In this document: in pieces, positions 1-12,480 of the stretch
Layout of the letters: each line of letters starts with the position of its first letter
Position numbering within the stretch: position 1 is the stretch's first letter
Source of the DNA: Dimorphilus gyrociliatus
Taxonomy: Eukaryota; Annelida; Polychaeta; Dinophilidae
Reading direction: 5' to 3'
NCBI GenBank assembly: GCA_904063045.1
Contig: CAJFCJ010000002.1
Location: 1,882,422 to 1,946,421, forward strand
DNA: 64,000 nt
The notes under the pieces: model-generated
Seen by the model: only the letters and a program-made list of their open reading frames with translations
Database searches by the model: none
Told to the model about the DNA's origin: nothing
Position numbers and translations under genes: made by a program

Positions 1-372
1 TCTATAGATAATACGGTTGTTGTATAGAGTTTGTTATTTCTTTAGGTTTTCAAGCGAACTTCATCTATTTAAGGAATCGTGTTTATTTTTAAATAGAGCG
101 TGTTATTTTTAGAATTATCAATAACCTTTCTCGCACCTTCTGTTTAAGCATATAAATATATATATATAAAGTGTATATATTTCAAATACTTTATACAAAA
201 GCAATATTAAAGAAGAAAACTTTTATTTATTTATTTTTTGTACATAAAAAAAGGAATATTTATTTATAAAAACTGGTTAAGTTGTTAATGTTTTGTATTT
301 TACCATTTTGTGCAATTTTAAACGAAGTGTAGAGACCAAATTTCTCTGTCTTTACAATTTATTTCTGACGAA
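1..372. other. Non-coding left edge, 5' flank of PAK1IP1
   Basis: Very AT-rich sequence with TA-rich runs around 150-180 and no convincing open frame on either strand. It should hold the promoter and 5' UTR of the WD40 gene that follows. No named regulatory motif was recognised. Confidence 0.5.
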
Positions 373-1726
373 ATGGAAATTATTGTTGGAACATATGAAG
401 AGTTATTATTAGCTTATAACTTGGTTGACTCTGATAAAGTAATAAAATCTCTTATAAATACTATACAATTATGTTGAAAGCGTATTTATCCATTTATCGC
501 TCACAAACATGCTTCTTTTTTCTTAAAGGGTTTTACACTCCAGCAAAGTTTCACGAATCATAATCACACGGGCTGCATTAAATGCTTAAATGTATCAAAA
601 AATGATATCCTCGTGTCCGGTAGTACAGATGAAACAATTCAATTAATAAACCTAAAATCTAGGAAAGAAACAGGATCTTTGATGGAGCATTCAGGTTTTT
701 TATTAAATAATTCTTTAATTATAAATATTTCGTGAAAATAAACAAATCTTATTAATAAACACATAGGTACTGTTACTAGTCTAAACTCTTTCGACGATTA
801 TCTCATTAGCTCCAGCGAAGATGGAAGCATTTGCATATGGGATGTGAAGTCTTGGCAGTGTTTAAAAACCTTAAAAAAACACAAGTATACTTCAATATAT
901 AAAATTATTAGTATTAGAATAAAAAACTTATATTGTTATTTCTTACTATAGGAGTGCTGTTTTCGATGTAGCTATTCATCCTAGTGGCAAATTAGCTATT
1001 TCGTGCGGAAAAGACAACACATTACGAACATGGGATTTAACGAATGGAAAATGTGCTTTTGTTATTAATACTACAGCCGGTAAAATTAAGCAAATTAATC
1101 ATTATGATATAAAAAAAAACTATGAAAGAAGCTTTTTTTTACTTATTATAGCGTCTCTCAAATGGAACGAGACAGGGAAACACTATATAGCAATCACTGG
1201 AAATAAAATAGATACGTATGAAATGGAAACGGGGAAGAAAACAACAACTGAATTGTCCTATCCCATATGCAGTTCTCTGTTTATTTCGGTAACTTATTCA
1301 GTTTTTGTTATTATATAATAAAAATACCATTTGGATATTCTTTAGGAAACCGAACTTCTTGTTGGAGGGGAAGGAGGTCACTTAGAAATCATTGATCTTA
1401 TTTCGGGCGAAAAGCGATTATCTATAGACTCACAAATGAAAAGGTAAACAGTTTGTATAAAGAATATTGATCAATGATTATTTTCCTTTTTTTTTTTATT
1501 TAGGGTGAAATGTTTGACGTGCAGTTTAGTTCAAGAAGGACCTAATAATCCCTGGATAATAGCTGGCTCATCCGATGGTATGATAAAAATCTTTAGACTA
1601 GATAAAGAAGGATCAACTTGGAGCTCTTCACTGGTAGCCAAGCATGATACAAAATTTAGATTAACTTGTATAGCCATAAGAGAAACGGGTCCTGTGTCGT
1701 GTGAAAGTGATGATAGTACCGAATAG
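373..1726 (+). CDS. PAK1IP1: PAK1IP1/MAK11-like WD40-repeat protein
   Basis: A multi-exon WD40 protein, homologous to p21-activated kinase-interacting protein 1 (yeast Mak11), a nucleolar factor in 60S ribosome biogenesis. The N-terminus opens MEIIVGTYEE, as in the family. Successive exons carry recognisable blades: SGSTDETIQLINL, SSEDGSICIWDVKSW, IHPSGKLAISCGKDNTLRTW and, late in the protein, AGSSDGMIKIFRL followed by RLTCIAI. The order and spacing match PAK1IP1 rather than a generic WD40 protein. At least six short AT-rich introns interrupt the gene (for example after codon 22 and before 1505). The protein ends soon after the last blade, so the long basic nucleolar C-terminal tail of vertebrate PAK1IP1 looks missing or very short, ending in the acidic ESDDSTE. 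It converges with the minus-strand gene at 1979. Confidence 0.9.
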
Positions 1727-1978
1727 AATGCTGCAGTTATTATTATATAACCCTATAAAAAATTTTAAGTTTAACAACCTACTAAAGAATAAGATTGACA
1801 AAAACTTTGTACACATAAAAAAAAAATTAAAAACATTTTTTCTTACCAGCTGTAATAAATTCTTTATAGGCTTACTTGAATGTATTATTACATAGCTTAA
1901 TAAAACTTCTTAGTTCTTCTTGAATATTCAAATAAATAGAGAAAATAAAAGAAAATATTTCTAAAGACTAGGCATAAT

Positions 1979-2836
1979 TTAATAAATATTTGGGATATTT
2001 TTATTCTTCCAAATATTCTCCATTCTTTCGGCTGCTAGATTTGAATTTGCTTCGTCGAAGGGAGTGTTAATGTTAATTCCTTTGGCAGGGAGTGCAATAT
2101 CATCCTTTGAACTATCAGATTGTTCTGATTCGAACTTATTAACTGCTAAACACTTTCCATAAATCAATTCGCTTTCTTCATTAGTCTTAATATCCTTGGG
2201 AAAGCTGCGATAGTATTCTGTACAGACTACAATTAGGCAAGGTGTAGATAAAGCGAGTGTTATTGTATAAAAAATTCCAATAACTAAATGCAATTGCTCC
2301 TTTCTTAACTCATATTTTCTGCCTTTTAACTCTTGAATGACACTTGTTTTATTCAGTTCCTTTTCACTACTCTCTCTTATAGTAGCAGTCTCGCTATTTT
2401 TGTCATTGGGTCTCTGTCTATCCTTTTCTATCCTTTCAAATACGCTTTTATCAGTTGGAACTCTCATATTACAAAGATTCGATTTACAACAGCAAAAAAC
2501 CTGAACAAAGTTTAGTGTCTTTTCAACATAGAAAAATAGATCTTTCTTAGTTGAATCGCCAAGACAGAATCCTTCGTTTAATTTACATAAATTACCATAT
2601 TGTGGTTGTAGACAACCAACGTATTTCCATCGTTTTATTTTACCCTCGCGTAACTCTTCCGTCCAATAAACAAAGCAATATTCGTGAACTAAACATTCAA
2701 CTTTACCTACTTTGCAGTTGGTATTAAAATTATTATCTATTTCGCAATTAGTTGTATTTTTACCACAAATTAACATTTTCGAAGAGCTAATTATTATTTT
2801 TAATATTATAATTAAGAATTTTAAATTATTCATCAC
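1979..2836 (-). CDS. Kinase-less activin type II receptor-like membrane protein
   Basis: An intronless frame of 285 residues. Seen: a hydrophobic N-terminal signal (residues 4-20), a cysteine-rich ectodomain (cysteines at 24, 31, 41, 48, 54, 75, 84, 91, 115-117, 122), one membrane segment (about 183-205) and an ~80-residue polar tail ending in a stop. The ectodomain has the three-finger order of activin/BMP type II receptors: a C..(V)YW pair, a VGC turn, then a triple-cysteine block FCCCKSNLCN equivalent to the receptor FCCCEGxxCN signature. No kinase domain follows, and the next gene downstream is unrelated and on the other strand. A role as a decoy or co-receptor for TGF-beta ligands, functionally like BAMBI but with a type II-like ectodomain, is inference. 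The tail has no recognised motif. The missing introns are unlike most neighbours and would fit a retrocopy or a partial gene duplicate. Confidence 0.72.
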   Translation of the reverse strand: MMNNLKFLIIILKIIISSSKMLICGKNTTNCEIDNNFNTNCKVGKVECLVHEYCFVYWTEELREGKIKRWKYVGCLQPQYGNLCKLNEGFCLGDSTKKDLFFYVEKTLNFVQVFCCCKSNLCNMRVPTDKSVFERIEKDRQRPNDKNSETATIRESSEKELNKTSVIQELKGRKYELRKEQLHLVIGIFYTITLALSTPCLIVVCTEYYRSFPKDIKTNEESELIYGKCLAVNKFESEQSDSSKDDIALPAKGININTPFDEANSNLAAERMENIWKNKNIPNIY

Positions 2837-3266
2837 TTAAGTGGAAATCATAACAAGAACGGAACGTTTTATTATTTTATTTTTAATTAATTCTGTGTTG
2901 GTTTTTTAAAAAGAAGAAAAAAGAAAGTTTTTGCTAATTCTTTGGTAAATGTTTTTTTAAAAATAGACCATACAGTTGAAGGGATAAGGTTGAAAAACGC
3001 TTCATTGACTTCTATCTATACTCATTAGACGGATAAAAAATAGGAGAAATAATGAATCTTAAATTATCGACCATTTTTCGATTGGTGAAGGGAAAGCCTA
3101 TAAAATTTTATAGTCTAATCGATTTCACTTTATTTTCCTTTATTTTCAACTTTTCAATGAATCGATTACATCTTTTCCCTACAAAATTCCGCTCTTTTCC
3201 CCTTTTACAGTATTTGCATTCTTCTCCTTGAAACTGAATAATCACTGATAAACTTTTTAAACAAAT

Positions 3267-5011
3267 ATGTCAAGAATAGCCTATCCAGTAGGTGACAGGT
3301 GAGTAAACGGATAACGTAATTAAACTATTTAAAATAATAGACGAGAATCGATCGGAATAGCTCGAAAAGAAGTCATTCCCAAGGATTAAATAGGCCTTAC
3401 ATAAACATTAATATAAATATATAAAAGTAAATATACTGTATATATGATTTAATCAATAGATTTGTTGAAGACTTAGTGGCTCCCTGTACATCACCTGCTT
3501 CTCCCTTACCGCCCGAAATACATATCGATCTAAAAGCTTTAAATTTAAAGATAGATACGAAAGAAGATAAGAAAGGATCAATTAGTTGGTCAAGGGAATT
3601 AACAAATCCAAGAGAACTATATAAGATACCAGTTCCTAGTAAATTCTTCGTTAAACTGCCATCTATTAAGAATGGAAAGCAATATTTTAAAGTAGCGGCA
3701 AAAACTCCTTTAATCTCGTTCAATAATATTTTTCTATTTACTCCTTTCCTTTTATGACTTTCGAAAGAAAAATATAGAAAACTAGGTTCTTGTCGTCTTT
3801 TTCTTTTATCAAGGTTATATATAGGTTTATTATTACAAAATCAAGTATTAACTCTATGCTAAAATCTATTTACCCAAAATACATAAATTACGTGATTTAA
3901 TCAAATAAAATTAAAGAAATATATCTAAATTTGTATAGGAGCAGGTTACCAAAAAAGATATATATATGCCGAATATTCTATTTTTAAGTATAAAGAGTAA
4001 AAACAAGTAAATAATAAAGAAGAGAGAAAGAGATTATTTATCTCTCGTATATAGTTTTTTTCATTGTTATGTGTAGGCGTGTGTGTGTGTGTGTGTGTGT
4101 ATGTGTGTTTATATATATACTAGTTTTTTTTTAAAAAAAAAAAGAAATTTCTTTTTTGAATGTCTTACGAAACGTTTGATTGAAAATAAATCTTACAAAT
4201 AATCCTTTATTGCATGTAACAAGATATAAACATATATCTTTACCTCTACTGTATAATAGGTGAATATAATGGTACTATTGTTGGGTAATGTTTATATGAT
4301 ATTTATATATAAATATATTATCTAATTCATTGAAAATTTAAGGAGTTTTTTCTTGCTACTTTTCTTATTTAAAAGCCTAATGAAACTTGGAAGGAATTAG
4401 CTGAAATTGGAGCAAAGAAAGAAGTTAATTTACTTAATATTCCTGATAAATTACCATCTCCTATTGAATCTTCGATAAGATTGTCGAGTCCAGTTGCTAC
4501 AATTAAAAAGACGACTAAACAAATGCAACTTAGACAAATCGATATGAATATATCAATTACACCAAGAGAGGTTCTTCAGCGTCGTCATCACGTTCGACAA
4601 GTACAAGAAAAATTGCAAAATATTCTGCACCAAACTAAACACTCGAATAAGAGACGTGCGAAGAAAGTAGGCCTAAGGGATGAATTCTTCCGGCAAAAGT
4701 CTATTTTAGGTTTAAATTTATGCTGCCCGAACAATTTACAAATTGATATGAAGAGGTCGAAAACAGGCTTGATACCAATACATAATAAGCTTATTGCAAT
4801 GGAGACTAAATCTGTAGAGAAATCGAATACATCTGAAATGAATGATTTAGCTATTATTTCTAGCCGTTGGCCTCAAGCTAGAGAAGAAAAACGGAATAGT
4901 CTAACAACAGCTAATATAGAAAAGCCATTGAAATCTAGTGCAACTGCAACACCGAAAGTTTTTAATATACTATATATCAACAAAACAAAGCAGAAAGCTG
5001 TTCGAGAATAA
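3267..5011 (+). CDS. Unrecognised basic protein, three or more exons
   Basis: Exon 1 starts MSRIAYPVGD (ATG 3267) and ends at a GTGAGT donor at 3299. Exon 2 (from 3460) restores the frame by completing an Arg codon and continues FVEDLVAPCTSPASPLPPE, then a WSRELTNPRELYK stretch. It probably ends at a GTAGCG donor near 3693. A ~680 bp intron with a GT microsatellite follows. The last large exon starts near 4375 (PNETWKELAEIG) and runs to a stop at 5011; it is basic, rich in Arg/Lys/Gln, with an RRHHVRQVQEK helix-like segment. I do not recognise the family. A further small exon at about 5076 (LNQEIRKRNDLK) is possible but no good donor leads into it. The compositional style, with Pro/Ser patches and basic helices, resembles some sperm or axonemal proteins, but that is only an impression. 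Confidence 0.55.
4078..4106. repeat. (GT)n microsatellite
   Basis: Uninterrupted GT dinucleotides inside the long intron of the unrecognised gene, followed by AT-rich runs and oligo(T)/oligo(A) tracts. Confidence 0.85.
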
Positions 5012-5402
5012 ATAATTTCATTAATAAAGTACTATCAAATTGAAAAATTCCACTGTTAAGTTTGTTAAATTATAGGCTTAATCAAGAAATTCGAAAAAGA
5101 AATGATCTGAAGATTAATCCGACCGATTACAAAGTTATTCGACTTTTAATAATATAGATACATCTCGCTCTCTCTCTCTCTCGTTTTTTTTTCTCTTTTT
5201 GCTTATTTATCTTTGCAATTTTATTGGATAGCTAACAATCAACTGTATAGTTTTAAACACAGAAATGTAGATAATTTTGGCTAGTTTCCTTCAGTTATAT
5301 TGCTTAAATGCCCTTACTTCACATAGTACTTGATTCGACAAGATCCTGTTTCAAAAAAGTATTTATATTATAAAAATTTAAATAAAACTATTTAAAGATT
5401 AA
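5012..5402. other. Non-coding, 3' flanks of two convergent genes
   Basis: AT-rich spacer between the stop of the unrecognised + gene and the stop of MTAP on the minus strand. It contains a short CT microsatellite near 5165-5184 and a possible extra exon of the + gene near 5076-5158. Nothing else supported. Confidence 0.45.
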
Positions 5403-6599
5403 TTATAATCTTACTTGATTATCTTTGATAATTTTGGTCCAGTCTTTACTTGCAATAACTGGGATAGCATGTAAAATCAGTTTACTTGCTCGATCAGCGT
5501 TCTCCTTCATTTGTTTCATAACAGACTCAACAGACACTTCTTCATTTTCTTTCCAGCAATCGTAATCGGTTACAAGAGCAATAGAAGCATAACTCATACC
5601 TAATTCTTTTGCTAATGTCACTTCTGGAACAGTTGTCATATTTACAATATCACAATTCCAGCTTTTGAAAAGGAAACTTTCCGCTTTTGTACTAAATCTA
5701 TTTAAGAACAAATTAACACTTGTGACTTATTATATTTCAATGCTTAGAGTTTTTTATTTAACCTTGGCCCTTCAATAGTTACTGTTGTTCCTGTTGAGTG
5801 AAATGGAAGTTGGAGTTCCTTTGCACAGTTTATAAGAACTTCTCTCAAGTTGTTACAAAATGGCATTCCCATAGGAATATGGCATACCCCCTTCAAAGAA
5901 TTCTCTCCTCCGTCAAACATAGTTAAAGGTCTTTTGTTGGTTCTATTTGAAATGTAGCAAAAAATTAATGCAATGTTATAATACTAGCGCCATCTGCAAT
6001 GAGAAACTTGAGATGTCTAGTAAAACTATGAAATCTAAGAAACAATCGCTACCTATCGATGAACTGATCCAGAAAAACTAAATGTCCAGGAGCCATTTCA
6101 TCCTTCAATGATCCGCAGGCAGTTGTTACGATGACATGACTACAGCCCTCTTTCCAGAAAGCATACATATTGGCTTGATAATTTACATTTGTCGGATTTA
6201 TATTATGCTTTCTTCCATGTCTATATGTATTAATAACAGTCTAATGTTAAAAACTAGTTCTCTCCGTCTGAGTAGCTCGTTACAGCGTTTTAGAAAGTTA
6301 ATGAAAAAGTTGCATGTCGATTACCTGGACAAAAGAACACATTCAATATTCTTTATTCTTCCAACAATTAATTTATCAGAAGGCTGAAAAAATATTGATA
6401 CTTTTTATTAATTTTTACAATATTATTTAAAAACTTAATACCTTTCCATAAGGAGTATCGACATCCTTTTCCACTCTGTTTTCCCATAAATGAGGGTCAT
6501 CCATCCCGGTTCCGCCAATAATGCCAATTTTAACCTATAAATATGTTTTAGCAATTACTTAATTTATTTATTTGGAGTTATGAAAGCTTTTTTTACCAT
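5403..6599 (-). CDS. MTAP: S-methyl-5'-thioadenosine phosphorylase
   Basis: Catalyses phosphorolysis of methylthioadenosine to adenine and methylthioribose-1-phosphate in the cytosolic methionine/purine salvage pathway. Read on the minus strand, the exons give [49 protein letters not shown] and DQFIDR. They then give FSTKAES, the MTTVPEV substrate-binding block and [11 protein letters not shown], all in the family's order. This is a full-length enzyme of the usual ~280 residues. The most plausible first coding exon contributes only the ATG (6597-6599): it is followed directly by GTAAAA, and the next exon (acceptor near 6535) begins GTTAAAATTGGC, giving M-V-K-I-G. The gene diverges from the CAPSL-like gene at 7071 across ~470 bp. 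Confidence 0.93.
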
Positions 6600-6806
6600 T
6601 TTTCAAGTAAAAGCTCGGAAAGTGACAGTTTTGTAATTTTGTCGTACTTCAGCGAACACACATGCTCAAAAGGTCAAGGCCATGTAAAATATGCAAAATT
6701 AAAAATCAAGCACTATTCTAGATATTATTATTTAATTTTAAAATAAAAGCCAAAATAAAATTATTCTAATTAAAATTTTTTGAAAAAATGCGACACCTTG
6801 GCTGAT

Positions 6807-6820
6807 GTTACCATAGTGAC
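6807..6820. promoter_or_regulatory. RFX X-box between MTAP and CAPSL-like gene
   Basis: GTTACCATAGTGAC fits the invertebrate X-box consensus RYYNYYATRRNRAC at every position. It lies 264 bp upstream of the CAPSL-like start codon. RFX factors drive ciliary genes through such sites, and calcyphosine-like proteins are commonly expressed in ciliated cells. Binding is inferred from the motif alone. Confidence 0.5.
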
Positions 6821-7070
6821 AACGCTATCGACAAGGTGTAACTTGTAAAAGTAGCAGAATCCGCACTGCCAAGCGCCATATTGTTTCAAGAAAATCTTAT
6901 CTGAATAGTAGCTAATCTTATCACAACTTATCTATTTGAGAAAATAAGTAAGTACTCTTGAGAGGAGTATTGGCGCGTTTTTTTAATTGAAATTTTCGAA
7001 TGAAAAACGAGTTCAAACGTGTAGTTCTTTTCGCTCCACAGTACGAAATAGTCTACATTGAAATCTCCAT

Positions 7071-8709
<1,639 letters not shown>

Positions 8710-9320
8710 AAAAAAAAACACACACACACATACAAACAAACAAAAATATTCAATATAGAATTTATGAATAATATTAAAATATGAAAGATCATAATTCTAT
8801 AGTTTTCTCAACAATTCCATTTTTACCTTCTCGTTCATATTTTAGTTCTTTCAAGGAATATCTTTTAATTTATTTTGATATATTTTAGCATGGAAAAAAT
8901 TCTCAATAGTCTTGTTTTTTTTTTATTGAAATTATAGCTTTTTATTATTTTGTTTTTTCGTTATTTGAAAAAAAAAAGGATGTTTTCTAATATATCTAAT
9001 GCTGAGAAAATATGTATTAATAAACTAATGAATGGAGATTAAAGAAATTTATGAATAATAAATGAATAAAGTGTAAATTGAATGTATTTATTATTGAAAA
9101 ATAGAATAAACGTAAAAATTCATCACAGAAAAAATAATGAATGAAATAGTTATAATTTCATCGTAAGTTAGTTAATTTCCTACAAGTGTTTTATATATAT
9201 AATTTGTAACTTTTACATTCGTTTTTGCCTTATTTTTTTTTTTAAATTAAAAGAAAATATGTATGTAAATCATTTTGTAAACATTTTTCAACAATAAAAA
9301 ATAACTCTAGGCCTTACGAT
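8710..9320. other. Non-coding, 3' flanks of CAPSL-like gene and ABCD3
   Basis: A/T-rich spacer between convergent genes, opening with an oligo(A)/(CA) tract at 8709-8730 and containing several AATAAA-like signals (e.g. near 9056-9066 and 9292). No open frame supported. Confidence 0.5.
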
Positions 9321-12300
9321 TTAGGAGCCAAACTCTACTGTATCGTCTTCAATTGGTTTAAATTCAAATTTCCCTCTTCCATCCATATGTAAGTAGTACT
9401 AAAATGAAATAATTATAGTATTAAAGTTATTATATAAATAGAATATAAGTCTATAATAAATACCTCGTGATGTTTCCACAAACTCTTTCTATGCGATACT
9501 GTAAATAGAGTAATTCCAACTTCTCTACAGTGATTATACATGTAACCTTCAACGTCAACGCTAACAGCGCTTGTGCATTCATCCAAAATTGCGAATTGTG
9601 GTTTATGATAAAATAATCGAGCCATCTATCGAATAGAAACAATATTTTAGAGATGAAATATTTTAAGAATCATTCAACACTTACGGCTATTCTCTGCTTT
9701 TCTCCACCACTCAATACATCCATCCAATCTTGTACGGATTCCCAACCGCCTTCACGTTCCAAAATATATGATAATTGTACTTTTTCTAATATATATTTAA
9801 GATCCGCATCGCTAATTCCTTTCTTTAATTGACCTAATTGATCATCTGGATAAATAATTTGATCTCTAAGAGTGCCCAGAGTCATGTATGGCCTCTGAGG
9901 AACATAGAAAAGATTTGCTCCAGCAGGTTTAGTTAAGTTTCCTCCAAATAGTGGCCAAAGTTCTCCCAATATTCTGAAGAGAGAACTCTTTCCGCAACCG
10001 TTCGGTCCGCAGACCAATACATTTCTTCCAGCTGGCACCTCAAAGTTTAATTCCTCAACAAGAACATCTCCATTGGGAGTTATCAATGGTACACGTTCAA
10101 ATTTAATCAAGTGATCCTTAATTAAGACTTGACCACTGTTTGGTTTCAATTCGTCTAAATGTCTAATTGGGATGGGTTTGTCTTCGTCAAAATCTCTATT
10201 CTTATCGGATTTCACCATTGTTCTTTCATATTTTCCCTTATTCAAATCGTCTAGAACTTTCATAAACTCAGTTACACGAGCGGCAAAACTGAAAATTTAA
10301 ATGAAAAGATAAAATATAGAGTGTGTAATTCTACAAAATTTATATACTCTACCCAGAAAGTCTTGTCATTTCCCTTCCAGCAAGAACAACTCTTCCAATA
10401 GCCTCTGCCATTCTTACTAACATTCTTCCACTTTGATAATAATCCTATGTGAAAGTTATAAATAAATTCCAAAGTGGTATATACTAATATGAAAATACCT
10501 CGAGTCTTTCAGAATGTGAAGATGTCAAATGTCTAGGATCAGCAAGACTTAAGAATGGACGACTTACAACCAAATATCCAACAACAGTTGCCAAATCTAT
10601 AATTTGATAAAGGAAAAGAAAAGGATTTATTAAGAAAGAATAAAGAATTTAATAAATCAATATAATATTCACATTTAGCTATGATATTATCGGTGAATCC
10701 CATATTAAAACGGAATTTTATTACACTTCTAACGTGATTGACCTATAGCATAAGAAATTATATTATAAAGGTATATTTTAAATAAAATATTAATAATTAC
10801 CAATCTTGAAAAACTAGACAATACAATTTCTTTCTCTTTTCTGTTGCCTTGATAAAATGCTACTTCTTCGCTATTTGTTATTAAACGAGAGTTAACATAT
10901 CTAAATTCTCCTTCTAATTTTTGTTCATCAACGGTCATTCTACCCATTGGTCTTCTTAATCTATAATAAATTTTCAATAGATTCTTTATTTATTGATAAA
11001 TTGTTTTAATTCCAAAAAAGTTTACCTAGTTAGTATTAGTCCTGAAACGACTAAATATAATATCATAAATCCTGGACCTTGAGCACCGATAGCTCCCGTA
11101 AGTTTTGTGGTATAGATGACAATATCAAGCATAGGCTGAAAAATTAATAATTATTCATTAACTATGAAATATAAAAAAACTATATTTTATATATTTACTT
11201 TACTCAAATTGGAATATAATTCTGCTACAGAGTCACAAAATTTATCAACATCCTGAGTTAGTAACTGATCAGGGTTAGCAATTCTATTATCCAAGTTATT
11301 CATCTTATAGTACGTAAAACCCCTTTAAAAGTCCAAAAAAAAATATTGTAATTTCATAGATAATAACTTAATCTCTATAACCTTTACACTAACACTTACG
11401 TCAAATACTTTTTATACAAATGATTTGTTAATTGGGTTCTAAAGCGAAGTTTTAATTCATTTAATCCATATTTTAACAAGTTATTAACAACTGAGATCTA
11501 AAAGAAAATGAAAAACAATATCAACTATATGAAAATTCTACGTTTAATTCTACTTACCAATGGCATGGCATAGATGAATTTAAATAAATGTACTTTAAAT
11601 AATTCATTATTTCGTCCAATAATGGCGCTATATAATGAAAGAGATTTTTAATTATTTTAACAGTAAAATAGCAATGTATACTTTGTACCTTTCTATTGCT
11701 GTACCATTCTGAATCATCCATACGTCGGCATATGTTCTAGAGGCAAGAGCAAAAGCTACCATAGCAATATACCAAACCTATATTTTGTTATTACAATTAG
11801 CTATAATCATATGTTGTTCCATAGTTTGATTTTATTCAATACCTCTTTTGAAAATAAGCCGGGAATGAGAAGTTTGAGAATTTTTCCCATACGTCTATAA
11901 AATAATCAAATTAGCTGACCAATTAAATAACTAATTTTCAATTAATAAAACCTAAAGAAGACCATATCAACGGCTGCTCTTTCTTTCTTATTTCCATTCT
12001 ATAAAAAAAAAAGTTTAAATTTTAAAAGATCATATAAAAAGTAATAAAATTAATATTAACCTCTGTGAAGATAATTGCCTTTTTGTCTTTTGATTTTCTA
12101 TAAAGAAAACATAATAATTCTATAATTCGATTTGTTAATAAACTTAAAATTTAACTCTTTAGACGAGTCACAGTTTTTGACTTTATCTATATAGTACAAT
12201 TGGTTGAACTACAGCTCGTAGTAATGTAGATGTATCATCATTAAATTAAAACAATGATTTCGAACCTTTTCTTCTTTTCATTTATTTTGTCAAGAAAAGA

Positions 12301-12381
12301 GTAGAGAACAGCCCCAGCTGCAACTGCTATAGCTGTGTTTTTCGGCGTAACAACCGTTTGTAGTTTACTGAGTACCACCAT
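9321..12381 (-). CDS. ABCD3: Peroxisomal ABC half-transporter ABCD3 (PMP70)
   Basis: A half-size ABC transporter of the peroxisomal membrane that dimerises to import acyl-CoA substrates for beta-oxidation. The minus-strand exons give the ABCD transmembrane half: [29 protein letters not shown], and the [13 protein letters not shown] loop. The nucleotide-binding half follows: Walker [42 protein letters not shown] (signature), Walker [13 protein letters not shown], and the switch His in [16 protein letters not shown]. The C-terminus ends in EDDTVEFGS, typical of ABCD3 rather than ABCD1/2/4. The start (MVVLSKLQT at 12381) matches the short ABCD3 N-terminus. About 15 exons with small introns; all catalytic motifs are present. 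It diverges from AP5M1 across 99 bp. Confidence 0.95.
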
Positions 12382-12480
12382 TTTGAAGAGTAACAGACGA
12401 CGGAAATTTAAATAACACAAGCAAAATATAGCTGAGCGATATTGTAGATAATTGTATATTCACTATCTTTGAAACATAAA
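12382..12480. promoter_or_regulatory. Very short bidirectional promoter, ABCD3 / AP5M1
   Basis: Only 99 bp separate the two divergent start codons. The interval must hold both 5' ends unless the transcripts are trans-spliced or start inside the other gene. AT-rich, with no TATA arrangement or other motif I can name with confidence. Confidence 0.55.

Noticed and set aside
1701-1895. 64-codon frame overlapping the PAK1IP1 stop
   Set aside because: AT-rich 3' UTR sequence with Lys/Asn/Phe bias and no homology.
6136-6387. 83-codon + strand frame
   Set aside because: Shadow of MTAP exons encoding [11 protein letters not shown] and [11 protein letters not shown] on the minus strand.
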